A DNA stretch of 64,000 bases from JACVRW01 sp963757815 (lineage in GTDB: Bacteria > Actinomycetota > Thermoleophilia > Solirubrobacterales > Thermoleophilaceae), in assembly GCA_963757815.1 (NCBI GenBank), contig CAVWSN010000009.1, forward strand, positions 1 through 64,000, read 5' to 3'. Position numbers and translations under genes: made by a program. Below are positions 25,997 through 34,059 of the stretch, piece after piece (positions within the stretch are counted from its first letter, which is position 1; every line of letters begins with the position of its first letter). Below the pieces are notes generated by a model that saw only the letters and a program-made list of their open reading frames with translations, did not search any database and was not told the DNA's origin.

Positions 25997-27386
25997 AGCC
26001 GACCATCTCGAGCTGGATCAGACGGTTCAGCTCGACGGCGTACTCCATCGGCAGCTCCTTGGTGACCGGCTCGATGAAGCCGTTCACGATCATCGCCGCC
26101 GCCTCCTCCTCGGTGAGGCCGCGCGACTGCAGGTAGAAGAGCTGCTCGTCGGAGATCTTCCCGACCACGGCCTCGTGGGCCACGGTCACGTGGGGGTTCT
26201 GGATCTGGATGTCCGGCCAGGTGTCCGAGCGCGAGCGGTCGTCCATCATCAGCCCGTCGCACTGCACGTGGGCCTTGGAGCCCTGCGAGTTGTGGCCCAT
26301 GCGGACGAGGCCGCGGTAGCCCATGATCCCGCCGTCCTTGGAGATCGACTTGGCGAGGATGTTCGAGGTGGTGTTGGGCGCGAGGTGGACGACCTTGGCG
26401 CCGGTGTCCTTCCACACGTCGCCTGACGCGACGCCCACGTTCAGGTGGTCGGCGCGGGCGCCCTCACCCATCAGGAACGAGCCCGGGTAGAGCATGACCT
26501 TCTTGGCGCCCATCGAGCCGCCGACCCACTCCACCGTGCCGTGCGCCTCGACGATCGCGCGCTTGGTGTTCAGGTTGAAGACGTCCTTTGACCAGTTCTG
26601 GACGGTCGTGTAGCGCGCCTTCGCGCCCTCCTTGACGAAGATCTCGACGACCGCGGAGTGCATCGAGTTGACGCTGTAGGTCTGCGCCGTGCAGCCCTCG
26701 ATGTAGTTCACGTCCGAGCCCTCGTCGGCGATGATGAGCGTGTGCTCGAAGGTGCCCTCGCCCGAGCCCTCCATGCGGAAGTAGGCCTGGAGCGGTAGGT
26801 CGACCTTCACGCCCTTGGGCACGTAGAGGAAGGAGCCGCCCGACCAGACGGCGCCGTGGAGCGCGGAGAACTTGTTGTCCTGCGGCGGCACGCACTTCTT
26901 CATGAAGTACTCGCGGACCAGGTCCTCGTGCTCGGTGACCGCCGTGTCCATCGCGCAGAAGATGATCCCGAGGTCGGCGTACTCCTGCTTGAGGCCCTCG
27001 TAGAAGGGCTCCTGGCGCCACACGCCCACGACGCCGGCGAGATGCTCGCGCTCCGCCTGCGGGATGCCGAGCTTCTCGAACGTCTCCTTCTGCTCGTCGG
27101 GGACGTCATCCCAGCTGTCGTAGCGGCCCGCTTCGGGCGGGGAGTAGAGGACGAGCTCCGAGAGATCGAGATCGGAGAGATCGACCCCCCAGGTCGGGAT
27201 CGGCTTGCGCTCGAAGATCTCGAACGACTTGACGCGCTTGTCGCGCATCCAGTCCGGCTCGCCCTTGATCTTCGAGAGCTCCTCGATGACCTCGCGGCTC
27301 ACACCCTTCTTGGCGACGAGCTGGCCCTGGTCGTTCTCCTTGATCTCGCTGGGCTTGCTGATTCGAGTCTTGTCGGTTGCTGCCAT
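25986..27386 (-). CDS. sufB: Fe-S cluster assembly scaffold subunit SufB
   Basis: 466-residue SufB, the main scaffold of the SufBCD complex. Recognisable blocks are EPDWMRDKRVKSFEIFERKP, the SALHGAVWSGGSFLYVPKGV region, YIEGCTAQTYSVNSMHSAVVEIF with the conserved Cys, LYPGSFLMGEGARAD, and the C-terminal FYLQSRGLTEEEAAAMIVNGFIEPV with the Glu and His/Asn positions of the interface. In most actinobacteria sufB sits between the regulator and sufD; here it is a separate single-gene unit 10 kb from rrf2-sufCDSU. Its promoter region holds a palindrome likely bound by an Rrf2-type regulator. Confidence 0.95.
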   Translation of the reverse strand: MAATDKTRISKPSEIKENDQGQLVAKKGVSREVIEELSKIKGEPDWMRDKRVKSFEIFERKPIPTWGVDLSDLDLSELVLYSPPEAGRYDSWDDVPDEQKETFEKLGIPQAEREHLAGVVGVWRQEPFYEGLKQEYADLGIIFCAMDTAVTEHEDLVREYFMKKCVPPQDNKFSALHGAVWSGGSFLYVPKGVKVDLPLQAYFRMEGSGEGTFEHTLIIADEGSDVNYIEGCTAQTYSVNSMHSAVVEIFVKEGAKARYTTVQNWSKDVFNLNTKRAIVEAHGTVEWVGGSMGAKKVMLYPGSFLMGEGARADHLNVGVASGDVWKDTGAKVVHLAPNTTSNILAKSISKDGGIMGYRGLVRMGHNSQGSKAHVQCDGLMMDDRSRSDTWPDIQIQNPHVTVAHEAVVGKISDEQLFYLQSRGLTEEEAAAMIVNGFIEPVTKELPMEYAVELNRLIQLEMVGSIG

Positions 27387-27395
27387 TGGCTCCAG

Positions 27396-27420
27396 ATATC
27401 CGTTCTCCGAGGTCGGATAT
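27396..27420. promoter_or_regulatory. 25-bp palindrome over the sufB transcription start region
   Basis: ATATCCG, 11-nt spacer, CGGATAT. On the sufB strand a TAGAAT -10 box (27424-27429) ends just before it, so the palindrome would cover the start site and early leader, an expected repressor position. The 25-bp size resembles IscR-type sites. Part of it (ATCCGACCTCGGAG) resembles ATCCTACTCGCAG in the palindrome upstream of the rrf2 gene. Confidence 0.55.
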
Positions 27421-27454
27421 GAAATTCTAGCGCCGGCTGTCCCCGGAGGGACAT

Positions 27455-27928
27455 TTGACCGACACTGACCAAGCCCATCTTCGCAGAGCGATAGCGCTGG
27501 CCGACGAGGCCCGCAGGGCGGGGGATATGCCCTTCGGCTCCCTGCTGGCCGGGCCGGACGGCCGCGTGCTCGCCGAGGACCGCAACACGGTGTTGACGGA
27601 GCGCGACATCACGGCACATCCGGAGCTCAAGCTGGCGCGCTGGGCCGCTCGTCATCTCGACCGCGAGACGGCGCGCGGAACCACGATGTACACGAGCTGC
27701 CAGCCCTGCGGCATGTGCACGGGGGCGATCGAGCGCTCGGGCCTCGGTCGGGTCGTGTTCGCGCTCTCGGCCGCTCAGCTGGCGGAGATCCGGGCCTCGC
27801 CGCGTGCCGCGGACCCGGTGCGCGAGGAGGGCCCGCTGCTCCTCGGAGACGCGCGCCTGCCGGTCGAGCGATACCTGGAGACGCACGGCGGGTGGCCGGC
27901 GTTTCCCGACCCCTCAGATCGGAGTTAG
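27455..27928 (+). CDS. CMP/dCMP-type nucleoside deaminase family protein
   Basis: 157-residue zinc deaminase related to guanine deaminase and TadA. The zinc site has TAHPELKLARWA (the family HAE motif is HPE here, with the catalytic Glu kept) and SCQPCGMCTGAI (PCxxC). These enzymes deaminate guanine, adenosine or related bases. The C-terminus (THGGWPAFPDPS) is not diagnostic. The start is a TTG preceded by GGAGGG at 27445. Its stop codon lies inside the iron box that precedes the next operon, so the two transcription units abut. Confidence 0.75.
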   Translation: MTDTDQAHLRRAIALADEARRAGDMPFGSLLAGPDGRVLAEDRNTVLTERDITAHPELKLARWAARHLDRETARGTTMYTSCQPCGMCTGAIERSGLGRVVFALSAAQLAEIRASPRAADPVREEGPLLLGDARLPVERYLETHGGWPAFPDPSDRS

Positions 27929-27943
27929 GTTAGCCTAACGCGC
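27925..27943 (+). promoter_or_regulatory. DtxR/IdeR-type iron box
   Basis: TTAGGTTAGCCTAACGCGC matches 15 contiguous positions of the 19-bp consensus TTAGGTTAGSCTAACCTAA. It contains a TAGCCT -10 candidate (27931-27936) 7 nt before the ATG at 27944. An iron-loaded DtxR-family repressor bound here would block transcription, so the downstream iron-transport operon should be switched on under iron limitation. Confidence 0.85.
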
Positions 27944-28237
27944 ATGCTGAGAAAGGCGGGAGTCCTGATCGTCACGGCGGTTCTCGGCGCGGGCGCGGCG
28001 TTCGGCGTCGCGGCGTGCGGCGAGGACCGCGAGGGCGAGGTCGAGTTCGAGGGCGGAACTGAAACCTCCGGGACGGGCACGAGCGCCACGGAGACCGCGC
28101 CCGAGACGGAGCCGGAGACCGAGACCGAGTCCGGCGGCGAGACGGCGCCCGAGGTCGAGACCGAGGACGACTCCGGCGGGGCGACGGCGCCGGAGGTCGA
28201 GACCGAGGACGACTCCGGCGGCGCCACGGCCCCGTAG
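27944..28237 (+). CDS. Small acidic repeat lipoprotein, first gene of the iron operon
   Basis: 97-residue predicted lipoprotein. The N-terminus (MLRKAGVLIVTAVLGAGAAF) ends in a lipobox GVAACG. The rest is almost all Glu, Thr, Ser, Gly and Asp, with two tandem copies of APEVETEDDSGGAT after a TETEPETE stretch. I know no family. Being first behind an iron box and 3 nt before the ferric-binding protein gene, it may help capture or pass ferric iron at the cell surface through its carboxylates, but that is inference. Low complexity makes homology unreliable. Confidence 0.7.
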   Translation: MLRKAGVLIVTAVLGAGAAFGVAACGEDREGEVEFEGGTETSGTGTSATETAPETEPETETESGGETAPEVETEDDSGGATAPEVETEDDSGGATAP

Positions 28238-28240
28238 ACG

Positions 28241-29250
28241 ATGTCGCGCCGACGGCTCCTCGCCCTTCTGGTCGGCGGGGCGGCTCTGTTCGCCGCCGCC
28301 TTTGCCGCGGTGGTGATCGCGACCTCGGGCTCGTCGTCATCCGATGAGCTCGTGCTGTACACCGCCCGTTCGCACTACGGCGAGGAGGAGCCCTTCGAGC
28401 GCTTCGCCGACCGAGACGGGCACCGACCTGAGGCTGCCGCGGCGGCTCGGCCTCCGAGCTTACGACCGCCTCCGCAGCGAGGGCGCGAATACGCCGGCGG
28501 ACGTGCTCATCACCGTCGACGCCGCCAACCTCTGGCGCGCCAAGGAGGCGGGGCTGCTCGAGCCGGTCTCGTCGTCCGCGCTGGACGAGGGGGTGCCGGA
28601 GGACCTGCGCGACCCCGACGGCGCCTGGTACGGGCTGACGCCTTCGGGCGCGCACGATCATGCGCTCCGCGGAGCGCGTGGGGCCCGACGAGGTCACGAC
28701 CTACGAGGGCCTCGGCGACCCGCGCTGGCAACGGCCGGCTGTGCCTGCGCTCGCGGCACGAGTGAGTACAACGTCTCCTTCGTTGCCGACCGGCTGGCCA
28801 AGGACGGTCGCGCCGAGACCGAGCGGATGCTCCGCCGCTGGATGGCGAACGATCCCGAGATTCTCGGATCGGACACAGACGTGCTCGACGCGATCGCCGA
28901 CGGCCGACTGCGACGTCGGCCTCACCAACCACTACTACCTCGAGCGCGAGCGCGAGGAGGATCCGCGACTTCCCTGTGGAGGCGGTCTGGGCCGACCAGG
29001 CCGGGCCGCGGCACGCACGTGAACCTGTCCGGTCTCGGGGTCGTCCGAGGCTCGGACAACCGGCGAGGAGGCCACCGAGCTGATCGAGTTCCTGGTCACG
29101 CCCGAGCAGCAGCGCGTCTTCCAAGAGAACAACCACGAGTTCCAGGTCGCCGAGTGCTGTGATTTCAAGCGCGACCCGATCGATGTGGACGCCGCCGGCG
29201 CACGCCTCGACGAGGCGATCAAGCTGATGGACGAGGTCGGGTGGGATTGA
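28241..29250 (+). CDS. Iron(III) ABC transporter substrate-binding protein (FbpA/FutA type), many frameshifts
   Basis: About 336 residues after at least six corrections (near 28410, 28650, 28735, 28910, 28965 and 29060). The N-terminus has an Arg-rich signal or anchor (MSRRRLLALLVGGAALFAAA). The FbpA/FutA pattern is clear across frames: ELVLYTARSHYGEEEPFERF, TPADVLITVDAANLWRAKEAGLL, VTTYEGLGDPRW, TSEYNVSFVADRL, LTNHYYLERE with the tyrosine pair used for iron, and a terminal LVTPEQQRVFQENNHEFQV. It captures ferric iron for the permease encoded next. Motif order is intact, so sequencing error is likely. Confidence 0.75.
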
Positions 29251-30851
29251 GCGCCGGACGGGCCGACGCCTTCGCCCTGGTCACCGTGGCGCTCGCCGCC
29301 CTCGTGGCCGCACCGCTCATCGGACTGCCGCTCTCCTTCGTGTTCGCCCCCGGCGGGCTGGCCGAGTTCTCGGGCTTAGTGCCCGAGGCCGCACTCGCGA
29401 CGCTGCTGCTGGTGCTGGGAGTGGGGGCGGGCACGCTCGTGCTCGGCACCGCCCTCGCCGCACTCGTCTCGTTCTGCGACTTCCCCGGCCGCGGTTGGAT
29501 CGAGTGGGCCCTCGTGCTCCCGCTCGCGATGCCGGGCTACGTGTTCACGCTGTTCGCGCTCGGACTCGACGTTCCGGGTATTCGCTCGACGCTCGGCGCC
29601 GTCTGCGTGTTCACGCTGGTGCTCTACCCGTACGTCTACCTGCTCGCCCGCGCTGCCTTCCTCGCCCAGTCGCGGACGCTGATCGAGGCGGCTCGCGGCC
29701 TCGGGCTCTCGCGCCGGCGAGCCATCGCGCGGGTCGGCCTGCCGCTCGCGTGGCCGGCGATCCTCGGCGGCGTGGCGCTGGCGCTGATGGAGGCGCTCGC
29801 CGACTTCGGCACGGTCAACCTGCTCGGTGTGCGGACCTTCACCGACGCGATCTACCGCGTGTGGTTCATCGCCTTCGACCGCGACGCCGCAATGCAGCTC
29901 GCCACGCTGCTCGTGTCGGTCACGCTCACGCTCCTGGTGCTCGAGCGGCTCGCGCGCGGGCGCGCTCGCCACACCCAGCTGGCCGCCCGCGGCGACGTGG
30001 TGCCCCCGGTGCGCCTGCGCGGGCTCGCGGCGGCGGGCGCGCTGATCGGTCCGCTCCTGCTCGTCGGGGTCGTGGTGGGTGCGCCGCTGGCGCAGCTCGT
30101 CGCCTGGGCGGCCGAGTCCGTCCGCGAGGGACTGCTCGCGCCCGAGTTCGCCACCGCCACCCGCAACAGCGTGCTGCTGGCGCTGATGAGCGCCGTGCTG
30201 GTGCCGACCTTGGCGGTGGTGTTGGCCTACGGCGTCCGGGCGAGCCGCTCTCGGCTCGCGGGCGTTGCGGGGCGCACCGCTACGATCGGCTACGGCCTGC
30301 CGGGGTCGGTCGTCGCCGTGGCGGTGATCGTGCCGCTTGGATGGCTCGAGCGCCGCATCGACGGCCTCGCCGGCACCGGCCTCCTGCTCACCGGCACCGT
30401 GATCGGACTGTTCTACGCCTACCTCGTGCGCTTCCTTGCGCTTGCCTGGGGCGCCGTCGAGGCGAGCATTGCCCGGATTCCGCCCAGCCTGGACGAGGCG
30501 GCGCGCGGCCTCGGCTCGGACCGGCTCGACGTCCTCGCGCGCGTGCACGTGCCGCTGATGCGCACCGGGCTCGCCACCGCCGCGCTGCTCGTGTTCGTGG
30601 AGGTGATGAAGGAGCTTCCGGCGACGCTGCTGCTGCGCCCGCTGGGCGGTGACACGCTGGCGATCGCGGTCTGGCAGGCCACGTCCGAATCGCTCTTCGA
30701 GACCGCCGCGCTGCCGGCGCTCCTGATCGTGCTGGTGGGCCTGCTTCCGGTGGCCCTGATGATCCGTCTCTCGGGCCGCCGCGGGGCGGAGCTCGAGGCG
30801 GCCCAGGCGGCCGGCGCCTGGGCCGAGGAATACGAGGCGGCACGGGTATGA
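29241..30851 (+). CDS. fbpB: Iron(III) ABC transporter permease, two fused halves
   Basis: 536-residue permease with about 12 membrane helices and two copies of the cytoplasmic EAA loop: EAARGLGLSRRRAIARVGLP near 150 and EAARGLGSDRLDVLARVHVP near 415. Each contacts the ATPase. This duplicated layout is typical of FbpB/HitB/SfuB ferric permeases. The GTG start overlaps the binding-protein stop by 10 nt, and the stop overlaps the ATPase start (ATGA). The C-terminal tail is Glu/Ala-rich. Confidence 0.9.
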   Translation: MGLSAGRADAFALVTVALAALVAAPLIGLPLSFVFAPGGLAEFSGLVPEAALATLLLVLGVGAGTLVLGTALAALVSFCDFPGRGWIEWALVLPLAMPGYVFTLFALGLDVPGIRSTLGAVCVFTLVLYPYVYLLARAAFLAQSRTLIEAARGLGLSRRRAIARVGLPLAWPAILGGVALALMEALADFGTVNLLGVRTFTDAIYRVWFIAFDRDAAMQLATLLVSVTLTLLVLERLARGRARHTQLAARGDVVPPVRLRGLAAAGALIGPLLLVGVVVGAPLAQLVAWAAESVREGLLAPEFATATRNSVLLALMSAVLVPTLAVVLAYGVRASRSRLAGVAGRTATIGYGLPGSVVAVAVIVPLGWLERRIDGLAGTGLLLTGTVIGLFYAYLVRFLALAWGAVEASIARIPPSLDEAARGLGSDRLDVLARVHVPLMRTGLATAALLVFVEVMKELPATLLLRPLGGDTLAIAVWQATSESLFETAALPALLIVLVGLLPVALMIRLSGRRGAELEAAQAAGAWAEEYEAARV

Positions 30852-31873
30852 GCGCCGTCCGCCTCAGCGGCGTCGCCAAGTCGTTTGGGGGGCCGGCGGC
30901 GGTACGGGACGTCAGCCTCGAGGTCCGCCACGGCGAGCTCATGGCGGTGCTCGGCCCGTCCGGCTGCGGGAAGACGACCCTGCTCCGCATCATCGCCGGC
31001 TTCGAGGCGCCGGACTCGGGCTCGGTGGTGGTGGGCGATGAGCTCGTGGCCGGTCCCGGGCGGATGGTGCCGCCCGAGAAGCGCCGCATCGGCATGGTGT
31101 TCCAGGACTACGCACTGTTCCCGCACCTGAGCGTGGAGGCGAACATCGGCTTCGGGCTGACGAGCCGTCCGCGCGAGCAGCGCGAGGCTCTCACCCGGCG
31201 AACGCTCGAGCTCGTAGGCCTGCAGCACAAGACCGCCAGCCTTCCCCACCAGCTCTCGGGCGGCGAGCGCCAGCGCGTGGCGCTCGCCCGGGCGCTCGCC
31301 CCGGAGCCCGAGATCGTGCTCCTCGACGAGCCCTTCTCGAGCCTCGATGCCAGCCTGCGGGCGGGCCTGCGGCGCGAGGTCGAGCTCATCCTCCGGGAGG
31401 CGGAGGCCACCGCGCTGCTCGTGACCCACGACCAGGAGGAGGCGCTCTCGCTGGCCGACCGCCTGGCCGTGATGCGGGAGGGAAGCATCGTGCAGGTCGG
31501 CGAGCCGGTCGAGGTGTACGGCCACCCGGCCAGCCGCTGGGCCGCTCAGTTCGTGGGCGAGGTCAACGTGCTGTCCGGGGTCGCGACCGGCGCGGGCGTC
31601 GACACCGAGCTCGGATCCTTCGACCTGCGCTCGCCCGCCGAGGGGCCGGTGCACGTCGCCGTGCGGCCGGAGCAGCTCGAGCTGACCGCGGCGCACGAGA
31701 GCAACGCCGAGGTGGTTGCGCGCGAGTTCCGCGGCCACGACGTGCTCTACAGGCTGCGACACGAGGGCGGCCGGACGGTGATCGTCCAGCTGCCTTCGCT
31801 CGAGCTCTACGACGTCGGCGCCCGCGTGTTCGTGCGCCCGGCGCGCGCGGCGATCACGTCGCTGGTCGATTAG
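30848..31873 (+). CDS. fbpC: Iron(III) ABC transporter ATP-binding protein
   Basis: 341-residue ATPase of the CUT1/Fbp class. Walker A is GPSGCGKTTLL, the Q-loop is MVFQDYALFPHL, the signature is LSGGERQRVALARAL, Walker B is IVLLDEPFSSLDA and the H-loop is LLVTHDQEEAL. Residues 240-341 form a TOBE-type regulatory domain. It is the last gene of the iron-box operon. The assignment to iron rests on the operon's iron box and on the FbpA-type binding protein, since the ATPase alone could serve sulfate or polyamine import. Confidence 0.9.
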   Translation: MSAVRLSGVAKSFGGPAAVRDVSLEVRHGELMAVLGPSGCGKTTLLRIIAGFEAPDSGSVVVGDELVAGPGRMVPPEKRRIGMVFQDYALFPHLSVEANIGFGLTSRPREQREALTRRTLELVGLQHKTASLPHQLSGGERQRVALARALAPEPEIVLLDEPFSSLDASLRAGLRREVELILREAEATALLVTHDQEEALSLADRLAVMREGSIVQVGEPVEVYGHPASRWAAQFVGEVNVLSGVATGAGVDTELGSFDLRSPAEGPVHVAVRPEQLELTAAHESNAEVVAREFRGHDVLYRLRHEGGRTVIVQLPSLELYDVGARVFVRPARAAITSLVD

Positions 31874-31919
31874 CGCCGCGCTTAGAATCGGCCCTCCCGA
31901 CCTCACGAGGAGCATCCCT

Positions 31920-33329
31920 GTGCCCGAGGCTACGGACCCCACCTTCTATCGCTCGCCGGCGGCCGCGATGGACGCGCCGCCCGAGAGACTCGCGTACGTC
32001 GCGGCGTTCGACCCGGCCGGCGAGCAGCGGGATGCGATGGCCGTGGTCGACACCGACGCTGAGTCGTCCACGTATGGCGAGGTGGTGGGCTGGACGGAGC
32101 TGCCGACGGCGGGCAACGAGCTGCACCACTTCGGGTGGAACGCCTGCTCCAGCGCGCTCTGTCACGACGGGCACGGCCACAACGGGCTCGAGCGGCGCTA
32201 CCTGATCGTGCCCGGCATCCGCTCGTCGCGCACCTACATCCTCGACACCAAGCCCGATCCGCGCCGGCCGCAGGTCGTGCGCACGATCGAGCCCGAGGAG
32301 CTTGCCGCCAAGGCCGGGTACTCGCGCCCGCATACCGTCCATTGCGGACCCGGCGGCATCTTCATGTCGAACCTCGGCGGCGCCGACGGAAGCGACGGTC
32401 CGGGAGGGGTGGCGCTCATCGACCACGACACCTTCGAGGTCACCGGCGCTTGGGAGACGGACCGGGGGGACCAGTACTTCGCCTACGACGTCTGGTGGCA
32501 CCTGAACGAGGACGTCGCCATCACGTCGGAGTGGGCGACCCCGTCGATGATCGAGGACGGCCTGAACCCCGAGGACCTCCTGGGACGGCGCTTCGGCCAC
32601 CACCTCGACTTCTGGAGCCTCTCCGAAGGCAGGCTGATCCAGCGGATCGACCTCGGCGACGAGCACCAGATGGTCCTCGAGCTGAGGCCGGCTCACGACC
32701 CCGGCAAGAGCTGGGGTTTCGTGGGGGTCGTGATCAGCGTCGCCGATCTCTCCGCCTCGGTGTGGCTGTGGCACCGGGAGGGAGACGCGTGGGCCGCAAA
32801 GAAGGTGATCACCATTCCGGCTGAGCCCGCCGAGGCTTCCGAGCTGCCACCCGCGCTTCAGCCCTTCGGTGCGGTTCCGCCGCTGGTGAGCGACATCGAT
32901 CTGTCCGTCGACGATCGCTGGCTGTACGTCTCGTGCTGGGGAACCGGGGAGCTCAAGCAGTACGACGTGAGCGACCCGCACAACCCGGTGGAGGCCGGCT
33001 CGCTGCGACTCGGCGGGATCGTCGGCCGCGAGCCGCACCCCGCCGCGCCCGAGCTGCGCCTGGCCGGCGGGCCGCAGATGGTGGAGGTGAGCCGCGACGG
33101 CCGGCGCGTGTACGCGACGAACTCGCTCTACGCCTCCTGGGACGAAATCTTCTACCCCGACGGGGTGGGGGCATGGATGGTCCGAATCGACGCCGACGTC
33201 GAGTCCGGCGGCATCACCCCCGACCCGCGGTTCTTCCCCCACGGCGACGACTTCCGCGGGCGTCGGGTGCATCAGACGCGCCTGGAGGGCGGCGACGCCT
33301 CGAGCGACTCGTACTGCTTCGTCGAATAG
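31920..33329 (+). CDS. Selenium-binding protein (SBP56)/methanethiol oxidase family
   Basis: 469-residue cytosolic beta-propeller protein of the SELENBP1 family. Conserved blocks are LPTAGNELHHFGWNACSSALCH, TYILDTKPDPRRP, YSRPHTVHCGPGGIFMSNLG, DVWWHLNEDVAITSEW and DIDLSVDDRWLYVSCWGTGEL. The His-rich sites bind copper in characterised methanethiol oxidases, which convert methanethiol to formaldehyde, hydrogen sulfide and peroxide. That would feed sulfide into the sulfur metabolism encoded further on, but the link is inferred. A GTG start follows GAGGAGC; a TAGAAT -10 candidate is at 31883. Confidence 0.9.
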   Translation: MPEATDPTFYRSPAAAMDAPPERLAYVAAFDPAGEQRDAMAVVDTDAESSTYGEVVGWTELPTAGNELHHFGWNACSSALCHDGHGHNGLERRYLIVPGIRSSRTYILDTKPDPRRPQVVRTIEPEELAAKAGYSRPHTVHCGPGGIFMSNLGGADGSDGPGGVALIDHDTFEVTGAWETDRGDQYFAYDVWWHLNEDVAITSEWATPSMIEDGLNPEDLLGRRFGHHLDFWSLSEGRLIQRIDLGDEHQMVLELRPAHDPGKSWGFVGVVISVADLSASVWLWHREGDAWAAKKVITIPAEPAEASELPPALQPFGAVPPLVSDIDLSVDDRWLYVSCWGTGELKQYDVSDPHNPVEAGSLRLGGIVGREPHPAAPELRLAGGPQMVEVSRDGRRVYATNSLYASWDEIFYPDGVGAWMVRIDADVESGGITPDPRFFPHGDDFRGRRVHQTRLEGGDASSDSYCFVE

Positions 33330-33352
33330 CGGACAGGGATAGCGGCCGGGAG

Positions 33353-33358
33353 TAGGGT
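33353..33358 (+). promoter_or_regulatory. Predicted -10 box (TAGGGT) of the GST-like gene
   Basis: TAGGGT ends 8 nt before the ATG at 33367, with no Shine-Dalgarno between, suggesting a leaderless transcript. Confidence 0.4.
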
Positions 33359-33366
33359 CCCCGGCC

Positions 33367-33672
33367 ATGAAGCTCTACGTGTGCTGGGGGACGTTCCCGG
33401 CGCCGTGGCGGCCCGGCGGGCATCCGTGCCGCAACGCGTACCAGGCGCTGACGGAGGCAGGCTGGGAGCCCGACGTCGAGCGCGTCTACGGGTGGGCCCC
33501 GCTGCCCGACGTCCTCAACCCGATGCGCGGCAAGATCCGCGAGCTCACCGGGAACGACTGGGTGCCCGTGCTCGTGACCGACGACGACGAGGTCGTCCAG
33601 GGCTCGGACAAGATCGCCGCGTGGGCGCTCGACAACCCGGCCACCGGGGCGGACCGCCCCGCCACCGTCTGA
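33367..33672 (+). CDS. Glutathione-S-transferase N-terminal/glutaredoxin-like protein
   Basis: 101-residue thioredoxin-fold protein like an isolated GST N-terminal domain. It begins MKLYVCWGTFPAPW, continues with HPCRNAYQALTEAGWEPDVERVY (helix 1 and strand 2), and has the cis-Pro loop DWVPVLVTDDDEVVQGSDKIAAWA that binds the thiol cofactor in GSTs. There is no GST C-terminal helical domain. Two Cys lie near the N-terminus but not as a CxxC. Actinobacteria use mycothiol or ergothioneine rather than glutathione, so the cofactor is uncertain. Confidence 0.7.
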   Translation: MKLYVCWGTFPAPWRPGGHPCRNAYQALTEAGWEPDVERVYGWAPLPDVLNPMRGKIRELTGNDWVPVLVTDDDEVVQGSDKIAAWALDNPATGADRPATV

Positions 33673-33678
33673 GCCCGG

Positions 33679-34059
33679 CTACTCGGGCCAGGAGGCGTCG
33701 CCCGTGGTCGCGCCGCGCATCACCTTGAGGGACAGCAGCGCGCACTTGCGGCGCGTGGGGGAGATGTCGATGCCGAGCCTGTCGATCACCCAGTCGGCGT
33801 CCAGCTCCTGAACGTCGTCCACCGGCAGGCCGATCAGGTCGTCGGATGTGATCGATGCCGCGGCCTGGCTGATCGCGCAGCCCTGGCCGTGGAAGCGCAG
33901 CTCCTTGATCGCCCCGTCCTCCACGACGATGTGCACCCCGAGCTCGTCACCGCAGAGCGGGTTGTGATCGTGCCACTCGAGATCGTGCGGGTCGAGCTCG
34001 CCGAAGTTCCGCGGGTTCTTGTAGTGCTCGAGGATGTAGTCGCGGTAGAGCGCGTCCAT
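33679..34059 (-). CDS. sufU: SufU sulfur acceptor/transfer protein
   Basis: 126-residue SufU. The zinc ligands appear in order: Cys in NPLCGDE with the nearby Asp, Cys in GQGCAISQAA and Cys in RRKCALLSL. SufU takes persulfide sulfur from SufS through zinc-ligand exchange and passes it to SufBCD. It starts with MDALYRDYILEHYKNPRNFG and its ATG overlaps the sufS stop as TGATG, so translation is coupled. It is the last gene of rrf2-sufCDSU; the SufT-like MIP18 gene that often follows is elsewhere (6296). Confidence 0.95.
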   Translation of the reverse strand: MDALYRDYILEHYKNPRNFGELDPHDLEWHDHNPLCGDELGVHIVVEDGAIKELRFHGQGCAISQAAASITSDDLIGLPVDDVQELDADWVIDRLGIDISPTRRKCALLSLKVMRGATTGDASWPE

